Origin: Halovibrio salipaludis
Lineage (GTDB): Bacteria; Pseudomonadota; Gammaproteobacteria; Pseudomonadales; Oleiphilaceae
Direction of reading: 5' to 3'
Length of the DNA stretch: 64,000 nt
Assembly (NCBI RefSeq): GCF_002286965.1
Contig: NZ_NSKD01000002.1
Coordinates: forward strand, 62,001 to 126,000
In this document: piece by piece, positions 1 to 11,900 of the stretch
Numbering within the stretch: the first letter of the stretch is position 1
Layout: each line of letters opens with the position of its first letter
Made by a program: the position numbers and the translations under genes
Notes under the pieces: generated by a model
The model's input: only the letters and a program-made list of their open reading frames with translations
Told to the model about the DNA's origin: nothing
Database searches by the model: none

Positions 1-1
1 G

Positions 2-1252
<1,251 letters not shown>

Positions 1253-1286
1253 CCGGCGCAATCTCCAACACAACAGGTTGTGATCT

Positions 1287-2456
1287 ATGAATCTGCACGA
1301 ATATCAGAGCAAACAGCTCTTTGGGGAGTACGGCCTGCCCGTCTCCGAGGGCGTGGCCTGTTCCAACGCTGACGAAGCGGTGGCGGCTGCCGATAAGATC
1401 GGCGGCGACGGCTGGGTGGTCAAGGCCCAGGTACACGCCGGTGGCCGCGGCAAGGCCGGCGGGGTGAAGCTGGCCAAGTCGAAGGACGAGATCCGCGCCT
1501 TTGCCGACCAGTGGCTGGGTGAACGCCTGGTGACCTTCCAGACGGATGAGAAGGGCCAGCCGGTCAACCGGATCCTTGTCGAGTCCCTGACCGACATCAA
1601 TCAGGAGCTCTATCTGGGCGCGGTCGTGGATCGCGGCTCCCGCCGGATCGTCTTCATGGCCTCCACCGAGGGTGGTGTCGAGATCGAGAAGGTCGCCGAG
1701 GAAACCCCGGAAAAGATCCTCAAGGCAACGGTTGACCCGCTGGTGGGCGCGCAACCCTATCAGGCGCGTGAGCTGGCTTTCGGGCTGGGCCTTCAGGGTG
1801 ACCAGATCAAGCAGTTCACGAAGATCTTCCTGGGGCTGGCGAAGCTGTTCGAGGACAAGGATCTGGCGCTGATCGAGATCAACCCGCTGGTGATCACCGA
1901 CCAGGGCAACCTGCACTGCCTGGACGCCAAGGTGGGCGCGGACGACAACGCCATGTACCGCCAGAAGCAGCTTGCCGAGATGCGCGACCTCTCCCAGGAG
2001 GACGAACGCGAAGCGCATGCGGCCGAGTGGGACCTCAACTATGTGGCGCTCGACGGCAACATTGGCTGCATGGTCAACGGCGCCGGTCTCGCCATGGGCA
2101 CCATGGACATCATCAAGCACCACGGTGGCCAGCCGGCCAACTTCCTGGATGTCGGCGGTGGCGCCACCAAGGAGCGCGTGGCCGAGGCGTTCAAGATCAT
2201 CCTTTCCGATGACACCGTGAAGGCCGTTCTGGTCAACATCTTCGGTGGTATCGTGCGGTGCGACATGATCGCCGAGGGCATCATGGGTGCGGTTGAAGAG
2301 GTGGGCGTTACGGTCCCCGTGGTGGTCCGCCTTGAGGGCAACAACGCCGAGAACGGACGCCAGAAGCTGGCGGACAGCGGCCTGAACATCATCGCGGCAA
2401 GCAGTCTGACCCAAGCCGCCGAAAAAGTCGTTGCCGCAGCCGGAGGTGAAGCATGA
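1287..2456 (+). CDS. sucC: Succinyl-CoA synthetase (ADP-forming) beta subunit
   Basis: Beta subunit of the TCA-cycle enzyme converting succinyl-CoA, ADP and phosphate to succinate, CoA and ATP. The 389-residue length is normal for the family. The N-terminal half is an ATP-grasp fold ([12 protein letters not shown] start, [18 protein letters not shown] lysine/glycine-rich stretch); the C-terminal CoA-ligase domain carries [19 protein letters not shown] and [11 protein letters not shown]. The stop overlaps the sucD start by four bases (ATGA), indicating translational coupling for equal subunit synthesis. An AGG Shine-Dalgarno lies in the 34-base gap after lpdA, so transcription is probably shared with lpdA. 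Confidence 0.98.
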   Translation: MNLHEYQSKQLFGEYGLPVSEGVACSNADEAVAAADKIGGDGWVVKAQVHAGGRGKAGGVKLAKSKDEIRAFADQWLGERLVTFQTDEKGQPVNRILVESLTDINQELYLGAVVDRGSRRIVFMASTEGGVEIEKVAEETPEKILKATVDPLVGAQPYQARELAFGLGLQGDQIKQFTKIFLGLAKLFEDKDLALIEINPLVITDQGNLHCLDAKVGADDNAMYRQKQLAEMRDLSQEDEREAHAAEWDLNYVALDGNIGCMVNGAGLAMGTMDIIKHHGGQPANFLDVGGGATKERVAEAFKIILSDDTVKAVLVNIFGGIVRCDMIAEGIMGAVEEVGVTVPVVVRLEGNNAENGRQKLADSGLNIIAASSLTQAAEKVVAAAGGEA

Positions 2457-3325
2457 GTGTACTGGTGAACAAGGAAACAAAGGTGATCTGCCAGGGCTTC
2501 ACCGGGGCCCAGGGGACCTTTCACAGCGAACAGGCGCTGGAATACGGTACCAATCTGGTCGGCGGCGTGAGCCCGGGCAAGGGCGGCACCGAGCACCTGG
2601 GGCTGCCCGTTTTCAATACCGTGCGTGAGGCGGTCCAGAAGACCGGCGCGACCGCGACTGTGATCTACGTGCCCGCAGCCTTCTGCAAGGATGCGGTGGT
2701 TGAGGCGGCGGACGCCGGCATTGAGCTGGTGGTGTGCATCACCGAGGGCATTCCGACGCTGGACATGCTCTATGTGAAGGAATACGTGGACCGCAAGGGC
2801 GTGCGCATGATCGGCCCGAACTGCCCCGGTGTCATCACTCCGGAGCAGTCCAAGATCGGCATCATGCCCGGCTACATCCACAAGCCCGGCAAGGTCGGCA
2901 TCATCTCCCGCTCCGGCACCCTGACCTACGAGGCGGTGAAGCAGACCACGGACTACGGTTTCGGTCAGTCCACCTGTGTGGGCATCGGCGGCGACCCGAT
3001 CCCCGGCTCCAACTTCATCGACATGCTTGAGCTGTTCGAGAAGGACCCGGAAACCGAGGCCATCGTCATGATCGGTGAGATCGGCGGTACTGCTGAGGAA
3101 GAGGCGGCTGCCTACATCAAGGAGAACGTGAGCAAGCCGGTGGTTTCCTACATCGCAGGCGTGACCGCGCCTCCCGGTAAGCGGATGGGCCATGCCGGCG
3201 CCATCATTGCCGGCGGCAAGGGCACCGCGGACGAGAAGTTCAGCGCGCTGCATGATGCGGGTGTGCACACGGTGCGCAGCCTCGCCGACATCGGCAAGGC
3301 CATCAAGGAGGCGACGGGCTGGTAA
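2453..3325 (+). CDS. sucD: Succinyl-CoA synthetase alpha subunit
   Basis: Alpha subunit of succinyl-CoA synthetase, which binds CoA and carries the phosphohistidine intermediate. 290 residues, normal length. Visible family motifs are the N-terminal [12 protein letters not shown] CoA-binding loop, GPNCPGVI, the SRSGTLTYE stretch, [10 protein letters not shown], and [12 protein letters not shown] containing the phosphorylated His. It starts inside the last codons of sucC. A rho-independent terminator follows 25 bases downstream, so this is the last gene of the TCA operon. Confidence 0.98.
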   Translation: MSVLVNKETKVICQGFTGAQGTFHSEQALEYGTNLVGGVSPGKGGTEHLGLPVFNTVREAVQKTGATATVIYVPAAFCKDAVVEAADAGIELVVCITEGIPTLDMLYVKEYVDRKGVRMIGPNCPGVITPEQSKIGIMPGYIHKPGKVGIISRSGTLTYEAVKQTTDYGFGQSTCVGIGGDPIPGSNFIDMLELFEKDPETEAIVMIGEIGGTAEEEAAAYIKENVSKPVVSYIAGVTAPPGKRMGHAGAIIAGGKGTADEKFSALHDAGVHTVRSLADIGKAIKEATGW

Positions 3326-3350
3326 AACGCCTGATCCATACGCCTCTGGA

Positions 3351-3376
3351 AAGCCGACCTCCGGGTCGGCTTTTTT
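3351..3376 (+). terminator. Rho-independent terminator after sucD
   Basis: GCCGACC (3353-3359) and GGTCGGC (3364-3370) form a 7-bp stem with a 4-nt loop. AA before and TT after lengthen it, and a six-T tract follows (3371-3376). It sits just after sucD and before the trpS promoter. Confidence 0.92.
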
Positions 3377-3382
3377 CGTTGA

Positions 3383-3411
3383 TTAACCCATACCCGTTTC
3401 GTGCGTATAAT
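3383..3411 (+). promoter_or_regulatory. Sigma-70-type promoter for the trpS operon
   Basis: A perfect TATAAT (3406-3411) is preceded at 17 bp by TTAACC (3383-3388; 4 of 6 to consensus). It lies between the sucD terminator and the trpS start, giving a leader of about 25-30 nt. A TTGATT at 3379 is also present, but its 21-bp spacing is too long. Confidence 0.6.
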
Positions 3412-3444
3412 CGCGCTAGACCCTGAACCAATGAGGAGACCGGT

Positions 3445-4662
3445 TTGACCTCCGTTGAACCCCAGCAACGCATTCTTTCCGGCATGCGGCCTTCGGGCCG
3501 GCTGCACCTGGGCCACTATCACGGTGTCCTGGCCAATTGGGCCCAGCTCCAGCATGAGTACGAGTGCTTCTTCTTTGTGGCGGACTGGCATGCGCTGACC
3601 ACCATGTACGAGGATCCCTTCTCCATTGAGGAGAACATCTGGGACATGGTGATCGACTGGCTGGCGGCGGGCGTCAATCCGGGCTCCTCGACACTGTTCA
3701 TACAGTCACAGGTGCCGGAGCACGCGGAGCTGCACCTGCTGCTGTCGATGATTACGCCGCTTGGCTGGCTGGAACGGGTGCCGACCTTCAAGGATCAGCA
3801 GGAAAAGCTGAAGGAGAAGGATCTCTCCACCTACGGGTTTCTGGGGTATCCGCTGCTGCAGAGCGCGGACATCCTGATGTACCGGGCGGGGCAGGTACCC
3901 GTGGGCGCCGACCAGGTTTCCCACGTGGAGATCACGCGCGAAGTGGCGCGGCGGTTCAACCACCTGTATGGGCGTGATCCGGGCTTTGAGGAACAGGCCG
4001 AGGCGGCCATCGCCAAGATGGGCAAGAAGAACGCCAAGCTCTACCGCAGCCTGCGCCGTCGCTTCCTGGAGCAGGGCGATGAGGAGGCGCTGGAAACGGC
4101 CCGGGCGCTGCTCAAGGAGCAGCAGAACATTTCGATCGGGGATCGCGAGCGGCTCTACGGCTACATCGAGGGCGGCGGCAAGGTGATCCTCCCGGAACCC
4201 CAGGAGCTTCTGACGCCCGAGGCACGTCTGCCGGGGACGGATGGACAGAAGATGTCCAAGTCCTACGGCAACACCATCTTCATGCGCGAGGAGCCGGATT
4301 CGGTCAGCCAGAAGATCCGGACCATGCAGACGGATCCGGCGCGGGTGCGGCGCAGCGATCCCGGGGACCCGGAAAAGTGCCCGGTCTGGGACCTGCACAA
4401 GATCTATTCCGACGACAGCACCCGTGAATGGGTCTGGAACGGCTGCCGCAACGCGGGCATCGGCTGTATCGATTGCAAGAAACCGCTTGAAGAGAAGGTG
4501 ATCGAGGAGCAGAAAGGCTTCCGGGAACGCGGCCGTGAATACGAGAACAACCCGGACCTGGTGCGCTCAATCCTGGACGAGGGCCGTGAGCAGGCGCGCG
4601 ATGCCGCACGGGATACCCTGCAGGAAGTGCGGCGCGTTATGGGGCTGGAATACCGTCGATGA
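3445..4662 (+). CDS. trpS: Tryptophanyl-tRNA synthetase, long form
   Basis: Class Ic aminoacyl-tRNA synthetase charging tRNA-Trp. The Rossmann-fold motifs are clear: the HIGH-type HLGH at residues 21-24 (within PSGRLHLGHYHG) and KMSKS at 269-273. The start is TTG at 3445, six bases after GAGGAG (3433-3438). At 405 residues it is about 70 longer than E. coli TrpS (334); much of the extra length is between the fold halves, around residues 185-265. The C-terminal part has a CxxC-like IGCIDCKK. The stop overlaps scpA (ATGA), linking it in an operon with scpA, scpB and rluB. Confidence 0.95.
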   Translation: MTSVEPQQRILSGMRPSGRLHLGHYHGVLANWAQLQHEYECFFFVADWHALTTMYEDPFSIEENIWDMVIDWLAAGVNPGSSTLFIQSQVPEHAELHLLLSMITPLGWLERVPTFKDQQEKLKEKDLSTYGFLGYPLLQSADILMYRAGQVPVGADQVSHVEITREVARRFNHLYGRDPGFEEQAEAAIAKMGKKNAKLYRSLRRRFLEQGDEEALETARALLKEQQNISIGDRERLYGYIEGGGKVILPEPQELLTPEARLPGTDGQKMSKSYGNTIFMREEPDSVSQKIRTMQTDPARVRRSDPGDPEKCPVWDLHKIYSDDSTREWVWNGCRNAGIGCIDCKKPLEEKVIEEQKGFRERGREYENNPDLVRSILDEGREQARDAARDTLQEVRRVMGLEYRR

Positions 4663-5486
4663 CCACGGAAGCGGAAACCGGCACCGAGGGGGAGCAGGCC
4701 TCGCCCGATCGGGAGGCGCTGGCCCGGGTGGCCGGCGAGCCGGTCCACGATCTGCCCCAGGATCTCTACATCCCGCCGGATGCACTGGAGGTCTTCCTGG
4801 ACGCCTTCGAGGGTCCTCTGGACCTTCTGCTGTATCTGATCCGGCGGCAGAACATGGACATCCTGGACGTGGATGTCAGCGCGATCACCGATCAGTACAT
4901 CGATTACATCGCGCTCATGGAGGCGATGCGGTTTGAGCTGGCGGCGGAGTACCTGGTGATGGCGGCCACCCTGGCCGAGATCAAGTCCCGGATGCTGCTG
5001 CCCCGTCAGACCGAGGAGGAGGAAGAGGAGCACGACCCGAGGGCCGAGCTCATCCGCCGCCTCCAGGAGTACGAACGCTACAAGATGGCGGCGGAGGACA
5101 TTGATGCGCTGCCACGGCGGGATCGGGACTTCCACCTGGCGGGCGCGGAGCCGCCGGCCATGCCCGAGCGCCAGGTCCACCCGGATGTGAGCCTGCGGGA
5201 GATGCTGCTGGCGCTGAGAGGGGTGCTGGAGCGGGCGGATCTGTACGAACACCACCAGGTCGAACGCGAGCAGCTGTCCACCCGGGAGCGGATGGCCAGT
5301 ATCCTGGATCAGTTGTCGGGCGACAGCTTTGTGCGCTTTGAGACGCTGTTTTCACCGGAAGAGGGCAGGCTCGGTGTGGTCGTGAGCTTTATTGCCACCC
5401 TGGAGCTGATGCGTGAGCAGCTGGTGGAGGTGGTTCAGTCCGAGCCGCTGGCGCCACTGCATATCCGTGCAAGAGGGAGTGCCTGA
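4659..5486 (+). CDS. scpA: Segregation and condensation protein A (kleisin)
   Basis: Kleisin subunit of the Smc-ScpA-ScpB condensin that compacts and separates sister chromosomes. 275 residues. The family signature DAFEGPLDLLLYLIRRQ follows a roughly 45-residue acidic N-terminal extension; then come the helical Smc-neck-binding region (AAEYLVMAATLAEIKSRMLLP), an acidic linker, and a C-terminal winged helix (residues about 200-270) expected to bind the Smc head. It overlaps trpS by four bases, and scpB starts on its stop codon. The partner smc gene is at 8921-12418. Confidence 0.95.
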   Translation: MTTEAETGTEGEQASPDREALARVAGEPVHDLPQDLYIPPDALEVFLDAFEGPLDLLLYLIRRQNMDILDVDVSAITDQYIDYIALMEAMRFELAAEYLVMAATLAEIKSRMLLPRQTEEEEEEHDPRAELIRRLQEYERYKMAAEDIDALPRRDRDFHLAGAEPPAMPERQVHPDVSLREMLLALRGVLERADLYEHHQVEREQLSTRERMASILDQLSGDSFVRFETLFSPEEGRLGVVVSFIATLELMREQLVEVVQSEPLAPLHIRARGSA

Positions 5487-6118
5487 TGGACGAGGAGAGC
5501 ATCGACCAGGTTCAGCGCATTGTCGAAGGCGCGCTCATGGCGGCCGGCAAGCCGCTCAGTGTGGATCAGTTGCAGGCCCTGTTCGACGAACATGAGCAGC
5601 CCACGCGCACGGTGCTGGAACACGTGCTCTCACTGATCGAGCATGCCTGTGAGGGGCGGGGATTTGAGCTCAGGAAGGTCGCTTCCGGCTGGCGCTTCCA
5701 GGTGCGGGAATCGCTCTCGCCCTGGGTGAGCCGTCTCTGGGAGGAGAAGCCCCAGCGCTATTCGCGCGCCCTGCTGGAGACGCTGGCGCTGATCGCCTAT
5801 CGCCAGCCCGTCACCCGGGGCGACATTGAGGAGGTGCGCGGGGTTACGGTGAATACCAACATCATCCGGACCCTGCTGGACCGGGAATGGATCCGGGTGG
5901 TGGGTCAGCGTGATGTGCCGGGCCGCCCGTCGATGTACGCTACGACGAAACAGTTCCTGGATTACTTCAACCTGCAGTCACTGGACGAACTGCCCAGCCT
6001 TGCGGAGGTCCGTGATCTCGAGACCATCAGCCGCGAGGTGGAAGACCGGCTTCAGGAAGAGCTGGCACTGGACGAATCCAACGGCAATTCCCAAGAGGAT
6101 GCGGAGACGAATGAATGA
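5486..6118 (+). CDS. scpB: Segregation and condensation protein B
   Basis: Second accessory subunit of condensin; ScpB dimers bridge the ScpA kleisin. 210 residues with the two winged-helix domains of the family, and the characteristic stretch [20 protein letters not shown] (about residues 94-113) followed by the [19 protein letters not shown] wing. The acidic C-terminal tail is typical. The ATG shares its A with the scpA stop (TGATG), and the 3' end overlaps rluB by four bases, so stoichiometric coupled translation is likely. Confidence 0.95.
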   Translation: MDEESIDQVQRIVEGALMAAGKPLSVDQLQALFDEHEQPTRTVLEHVLSLIEHACEGRGFELRKVASGWRFQVRESLSPWVSRLWEEKPQRYSRALLETLALIAYRQPVTRGDIEEVRGVTVNTNIIRTLLDREWIRVVGQRDVPGRPSMYATTKQFLDYFNLQSLDELPSLAEVRDLETISREVEDRLQEELALDESNGNSQEDAETNE

Positions 6119-7044
6119 GTGATTCCGGTCACACCCCAAGCGAGACCGGCGAGCGTCTCCAGAAGCTGCTGGCGCGTGCCGGCCTGGGGTCAAGGCGGGC
6201 CATCGAGGGCTGGATCAGCCAGGGGCGCGTGCAGATCAATGGCGAGGTGGCCCAGCTGGGCGCCCGGGCTACCGCCCAGGATGAGGTTCTTGTGGACGGG
6301 CGCAGCGTGGACCTTGGCGCGGCGGCCTCACCCACCAGGCGGGTCATCGTTTACAACAAGCCCGAAGGCGAGGTAACCACCCGGGATGACCCGGAGGGAC
6401 GGCCCACGGTCTTCGATCGCCTGCCGCGGCTCACCGGGGAACGCTGGATCGCGGTGGGACGTCTGGACATTTCCACCAGCGGGCTTCTGCTGTTCACCAC
6501 TGACGGGGAACTGGCCAACCGTCTGATGCACCCCTCCTGGCAGGTGGACCGTGAGTACGCTGTGCGTATTTTCGGCCAAGTGGACGATGATATGGCCGAA
6601 CGTCTGGTCAGCGGCGTAACGCTCGAGGATGGCGAGGCCCGCTTCACGGATCTCGTGTACTGGGGCGGGACCGGTCACAACCACTGGTACTACGTGGCCA
6701 TCATGGAGGGGCGTAACCGTGAGGTGCGGCGTCTCTGGGAATCCCAGGGGGTGCAGGTGTCACGGCTCAAGCGCGTTCGCCATGGTCCGATCTTTCTGCC
6801 CAGCCGGCTGAGTGCCGGGCGCTGGGAGGAGCTTGAGCAGGCGGATGTGGATACGCTCAGTGATTCCGTCGGGCTTGATCGGGTGCCCGTCAAATCTCCG
6901 ACACCCACGGAAAAGCACCAGCTGCGCCGCCTCAAGCGCAAGCGCCCGTCCAGACCCGACGAACGGAAGTCGGCAAAGCCCGCGGAGAAAGGGCGTGGCG
7001 GCGCCAAAGGCCGCCAGGGAAAGGGGCGCGGCTCTAGACGCTGA
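6115..7044 (+). CDS. rluB: 23S rRNA pseudouridine(2605) synthase
   Basis: RsuA/RluB-type pseudouridine synthase modifying 23S rRNA. An S4 RNA-binding domain occupies residues about 10-70 ([20 protein letters not shown]). The catalytic domain contains [20 protein letters not shown], where D is the catalytic aspartate, and later [13 protein letters not shown] long basic C-terminal tail (residues about 245-309, rich in K, R and G) resembles RluB rather than RsuA. The start overlaps scpB (ATGA); placement of rluB after scpB is common in Proteobacteria. The last 11 bases overlap the end of the convergent diguanylate cyclase gene. Confidence 0.92.
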   Translation: MSDSGHTPSETGERLQKLLARAGLGSRRAIEGWISQGRVQINGEVAQLGARATAQDEVLVDGRSVDLGAAASPTRRVIVYNKPEGEVTTRDDPEGRPTVFDRLPRLTGERWIAVGRLDISTSGLLLFTTDGELANRLMHPSWQVDREYAVRIFGQVDDDMAERLVSGVTLEDGEARFTDLVYWGGTGHNHWYYVAIMEGRNREVRRLWESQGVQVSRLKRVRHGPIFLPSRLSAGRWEELEQADVDTLSDSVGLDRVPVKSPTPTEKHQLRRLKRKRPSRPDERKSAKPAEKGRGGAKGRQGKGRGSRR

Positions 7045-7993
7045 CGGCGTTCTCCACGCTGTCGGTGCCATCACCGGCGATCCGGACCCTGTCGCGGCCG
7101 CTGTTCTTGGCCGCGTACAGGGCCCTGTCCGCAGCCTGCAGCAGGTCGTCCACGCTCTCGTTTTCATCCAGTGTGGCGATCCCGATGGAGGCGGTGATGG
7201 ACAGGGCCCTCTCAGCGTAATGCATGGGCTGTTCCCGGAACGCCCGGCGCAGCCGTTCCGCCACCAGATAGGCGGCTTCCTGGGCCGTATGGGGCAGTAC
7301 AACGGCAAATTCCTCGCCACCATAGCGGAATCCCTGGTCGCAGGAGCGGATCTGGGCTTCGATCCGTTCACCGACCAGTCCGAGGATCTCATCGCCGGCC
7401 GCGTGGCCGAGGGTGTCATTGATCTGCTTGAAATGATCCAGGTCCACCAGCAGCAGGCTCAGTGGCTGGTCGTAGCGGCGGGCCTGCTCCACGTGGTTGT
7501 CCAGCGTTTCATCCAGGGCGCGGCGGTTGCCCATGCCGGTGAGACCGTCGGTCATGGCGGATTCCAGGGCTTCCTGGTAGCGCCAGCCGTTGCGCAGGGG
7601 TTGGATAAGCACGCCGATGGCCTGCTCAATGAACATCAGTTCGTCATCGCGGAAGCGCTCCCGGCGGTCCAGCCGGAGCGAGCCCAGCTCCTGGCCGCGC
7701 AGGGACAGGTTGTAGCAGCAGTGATGGGGGCCGCCTGAGCCCAGCAGGTAACCGAAATCCCCGCCGCTGCGCGAGCGCCGATAGGCCAGGGCGGCGAAGG
7801 GGACCACCTGGTTGAGCTCTTCGGCGAATATATCCAGCATTGCATTGAGGTCCAGCGTCTGGTGCAGGCGACTGCACAGGACGGTAAGCCGGTTGCTGTT
7901 ATCCTGCCATTCATCGATGATCCGCACGTTCTCAGCGGCATCACGGGCCTGCTTCAGGTCAATGGGGCGGGCGTTGCCGGTTACCTTCTTCAT
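7034..7993 (-). CDS. GGDEF diguanylate cyclase with GAF-like sensor
   Basis: Predicted to make c-di-GMP from two GTP. The C-terminal GGDEF domain (residues about 145-310) has an intact GGEEF active site at 225-229 and an inhibitory I-site RSCD at 216-219, exactly five residues upstream, so product feedback is expected. Residues about 30-135 look like a GAF-type sensor; a histidine/cysteine cluster (PHHCC, 89-93) could bind a ligand or metal, which is inference. There are no membrane segments. It is convergent with rluB and shares 11 bp with it. It is the only c-di-GMP-making gene in the window; an MshEN c-di-GMP receptor is encoded at 20431. Confidence 0.88.
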   Translation of the reverse strand: MKKVTGNARPIDLKQARDAAENVRIIDEWQDNSNRLTVLCSRLHQTLDLNAMLDIFAEELNQVVPFAALAYRRSRSGGDFGYLLGSGGPHHCCYNLSLRGQELGSLRLDRRERFRDDELMFIEQAIGVLIQPLRNGWRYQEALESAMTDGLTGMGNRRALDETLDNHVEQARRYDQPLSLLLVDLDHFKQINDTLGHAAGDEILGLVGERIEAQIRSCDQGFRYGGEEFAVVLPHTAQEAAYLVAERLRRAFREQPMHYAERALSITASIGIATLDENESVDDLLQAADRALYAAKNSGRDRVRIAGDGTDSVENAVSV

Positions 7994-8219
7994 GCCTTAC
8001 TCCGGTTCCTGATATCTGACAGGCCGTCATAAGCGAAATCCGTGCCGGGATCCCATAAAGCCCTGAAAACAGATATCTGGAGCGCTTCCGGGGAGTTTCT
8101 GGCGTTGACACTGGCCGTTGTGGCAAAAAAATGACGGCAGGTTGTGGCCGCGTGTCCCATTGTCGGGCTGTTGTGATATGATCCTCACGCTCATACAGGG
8201 AAGGGGTAGGTAGCCCACT

Positions 8220-8909
8220 ATGCAATTCCAGGCGCCGGAAAGTCTCTCCGAACAGATTGCCCAGCATATCGGGCGCCAGATCATCACGGGTGCTCTGCGC
8301 CCCGGTGAACGCATCCAGGAGCTCAAGGTCGCCGGGGAGCTGGACGTCAGCCGCGGTTCGGTGCGCGAGGCACTGCTGATTCTGGAGCGCCGGCACCTCA
8401 TCCGCATCTACCCGCGCAAGGGAGCTGTTGTGTCCGGCATGACGCCGGAACTGGTGAACAGCCTCTATGACATCTACCTGAATCTGCTCGAGATGCTTGC
8501 CGACCGTTTCATGGCCCAGCGCACGGAAAGCGATGAGCAGCCGCTGCTCCAGGCCATTCGTCAGCTGTGCCGACGCCTCAGTGGTGACCCGGCGGAGGTT
8601 GGTGAGGTGATCGACGGTGGACTGGAAGTGATGCGCCGTTGCTACCCCGTGGTGGCCAATCCCTATCTGGAAGAAACACTGGAGAACTTCCGGCCCGCGA
8701 TCAGCCGCACCTATTACCTGGTGCTGGCGAATGATCCGGGGGAAATGCAGGTTTCGAGAACCTATTTCCAGCGCATTGCGGATCGCGTCGAGGCGGATGA
8801 TCACGCGGGGGTCACCGAGGTGATCCGGGCCTTCGGGGAGCACCAGCGTGAAGTGGCTCTCCAGGCGCTGGCCCGGGATGAATCGCTCACCGTCGAACCC
8901 GCCAGCTGA
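8220..8909 (+). CDS. GntR-family transcriptional regulator (FCD type)
   Basis: 229-residue DNA-binding regulator. The N-terminal winged helix-turn-helix (residues about 5-70) contains GALRPGERIQELKVAGELDVSR and the recognition-helix region GSVREALLILERRHLI. The C-terminal all-helical part (80-225) matches the FCD ligand-binding domain of the FadR/VanR branch. It lies 11 bases before smc; a GntR gene in front of smc is also seen in pseudomonads, so it may be co-transcribed with smc. The ligand and targets cannot be told from sequence. A TATGAT at 8177 could serve as its -10 element, but no good -35 is present. Confidence 0.85.
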   Translation: MQFQAPESLSEQIAQHIGRQIITGALRPGERIQELKVAGELDVSRGSVREALLILERRHLIRIYPRKGAVVSGMTPELVNSLYDIYLNLLEMLADRFMAQRTESDEQPLLQAIRQLCRRLSGDPAEVGEVIDGGLEVMRRCYPVVANPYLEETLENFRPAISRTYYLVLANDPGEMQVSRTYFQRIADRVEADDHAGVTEVIRAFGEHQREVALQALARDESLTVEPAS

Positions 8910-8920
8910 GCCGGTCGACC

Positions 8921-11900
8921 ATGCGCCTGAAGTCCATCAAGCTCGCCGGCTTCAAATCCTTTGTTGAACCCACCACGGTTCCCTTCCCCTCGAACATGAC
9001 GGCGGTGGTGGGGCCGAATGGCTGCGGCAAGTCCAATATCATCGACGCTGTCCGCTGGGTCATGGGCGAGAGCTCGGCCAAGTACCTCCGTGGCGAGGCC
9101 ATGAGCGACGTCATATTCAACGGCTCAACCAGCCGCAAGCCCGTGGGCCAGGCCTCCATCGAGCTGGTGTTCGACAACAGCGATGGCACCGCCCCCGGCG
9201 AATACGGCCGTTTCAACGAGATCTCCGTCAAGCGCCGGGTCACGCGCGAAGGCCAGTCCGACTATTTCATGAACGGCGCCAAGTGTCGGCGCCGGGACAT
9301 TACCGACCTGTTCCTGGGGACCGGCCTTGGGCCGCGCAGCTACGCCATCATTGAGCAGGGCATGATTTCGCGCCTGATCGAGGCCAAGCCCGAGGAACTG
9401 CGCCACTACATTGAGGAAGCGGCCGGGATCTCGCGTTACAAGGAGCGCCGGCGCGAGACCGAGAACCGCATGCGCCGGACCCAGGAGAATATCGACCGCC
9501 TGACCGACCTGCGGGATGAGCTTGACCGCCAGCTCCAGCACCTTGAGAAGCAGGCGGAAGCCGCCGAGAAATACCGGGCCCTGAAGCAGGAGGAGCGCGA
9601 AAAGCAGGCGGAGCTGGCGGTGCTGCGCTGGCGTGATCTGGATGCGTCACTGCAGGAGCATCGCAGGGCGATCAGCGAGGCTGAAACCGCCCAGGAAAAG
9701 GTGGTAACGGAACGCACCTCGCTGGAATCCGAACTGGAGTCCCTGCGCCAGGAACACAGTGACCGCAGCGAGCGCTTCAACCAGGCCCAGGGCCGTTACT
9801 ACGAGGCCGGTGCCGAGATCGCGCGTGTCGAGCAGAATCTGGAGAACCAGAAACGCAATGCCCGCCAGGCCGCTGATGACCTGGAACAGGCCCTGGCCAG
9901 CCGCAAGGAAGTGGCCAGGGAACTGGAGCAGGATCAGGAGCGGCTGGATTCGGTGGCCACGGAACTGTCGAACGTGGAGCCGGAGCTGGAAAACGCCGAG
10001 GCGAAGGCCGAAGAGTACGGTGAACGGCTGGCCGAGGCGGAGAGCCGGATGCAGGACTGGCAGCAGCGCTGGGAGGACTTCAGCCAGCGTTCCGCGGACG
10101 ACCGCCAGCAGGCGGAAGTGGGCCAGTCCCGGATCAAGGCCAGCGAGGACGCGCTGCTGAAACTGCGTGAGCGCCGCCAGCGGCTGGAGGAAGAGCGCGC
10201 GGCCCTGGATCACGACGACCGCTCTGGCGAGGAAGCCACGCTCGAGAACGAACGTGAGGAACAACAGGCCCGGGTTGAAGAGGCCCGGGAGCGGGTGGAA
10301 ACCCACACCGAACAGCTGGAGCGGGATCGCGAGGCGATTGAGCAGCTGGAGCCGGAACTCAACGAGAAGCGCGGCCGCCTGCAGGCACTGAACGGGCGTC
10401 TGGCCTCCGAACAGGCGCTTCTGGAAGGGCAGCTGGGCGACAGTGATGAACGCCGCAGGGAGTGGATCAGCCAGCAGGGCTGGGACCAGGCCCGGCGGCT
10501 GGCCCAGACACTGGAGGTGAGCGAAGGCTGGGAAAAAGCGGTGGAGGCCGTACTTGGCCCACTGGCGCAGGCGCTGGTCCTGAACCCGGATGATTACGAC
10601 GACACTGTGCTCACGCAGGCCCCATCGGGACTGACCATTGTGCACGCTTCCGGCACAGGCGCGGATGCCGGGCCGGGGACGCTGTTGGCGGAGGTCGGCC
10701 GTGGCGGGAGTGTTGCCGGTTGGCTGGATCGCGTCTGGTGCGCAAACGATCTCAATGATGCGCTGGCCCGTCGTGGCGCCCTGGCGGAAGGTGAATCCCT
10801 GGTCACCCCAGGCGGGGTCTGGGTGGGCCCTGAATGGCTGCGCCTCCCGGATGAGGGTGACGATGACACCGGTATCATCGAGCGCCAGAAGCGGATTGAG
10901 GCGCTCGAAGAGGAATCCGCCTCACTGCAGGAAGCGGTGACCGAGGGGGAAGAACGGCTGCAGCAGTTGCGGGCCTCGCGTGATGAGACCGAGGCGGCGC
11001 TGGAGGAGGCCCGTGCGGCCCTGAGCGAGGCGCGCGAATCCCTGTCCGCCACGGAATCCCGGCTCGAGGCCTTTCGGGCCCGTATGGAGCAGGTGCGTGA
11101 GCGGGCACGGCGGATCAGCGAGGACCTGGCGGATCTGGACGCCCAGGAAGCGGATGAGAATGAGCGGCTGGAAGAGGCCCGCGCCAGCTGGCAGGAAGCC
11201 ATGGACCGCATGAATGAAAACGCGGACTGGAAGGAATCGCTGCTCAGCGAACGTGATGACCTGCGCACGAAGCTTGATGACGAGCGCCAGCAGGCCCGTC
11301 ATGCCCGGGACCACCATCACCAGCTCCAGCTGCAGGTGCAGGACCTGAAGAACCGCAAGGAAGCCCTGGAGCAGACCCTGGAGCGCATGAAGAGCCAGCA
11401 GGGCCGGCTGGACGAGCGCATCGAGGTGCAGCGGGAGACCCGTGAGAATGCCGAGGCGCCGATCCAGGATCTGGAAATGGAACTGGAAGGGTTGCTTGAG
11501 CGGCGCGTGCAGGAGGAAGAGAAGCTCAACGAGGCGCGCGAAGCACTCGACGCCATTGATGAGCAGGTCCGGGACCGGGAGCAGCGCCGCGGCCAGGTGG
11601 AGCAGGATGTCCAGCAGGCCCGTGAGAAGCTGGAGAAGCTGCGCATGGACGCCCAGGCCATTGAGCTCCAGGCCGGTCAGTACCTGGAGCAGCTGGAGGA
11701 GCTCGAGGTCAGTCTTGAGGATGTGCGGGCGGGGCTTCCGGAGGACGCCACCGCCGAGGCCTGGCAGCAGGAGCTGACCCGCATCGGCAACCGCATCCAG
11801 CGCCTGGGCGCCATCAACCTGGCCGCCATCGATGAATACCGGGTGGCCAGCGAGCGCAAGACCTATCTGGATGAGCAGGATCAGGACCTGCAGGAGGCCC

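Noticed and set aside
6812-7738. 308-codon plus-strand frame over the GGDEF gene
   Set aside because: It overlaps the GGEEF-containing gene on the other strand and shows no motifs.
8105-8182. TTGACA at 8105 as -35 for the GntR gene
   Set aside because: No -10 is found at 16-18 bp; the only TATGAT (8177) is too far away.
8173-8187. CRP-like TGTGA ... TCACG before the GntR gene
   Set aside because: The half sites are 8 bp apart instead of 6.
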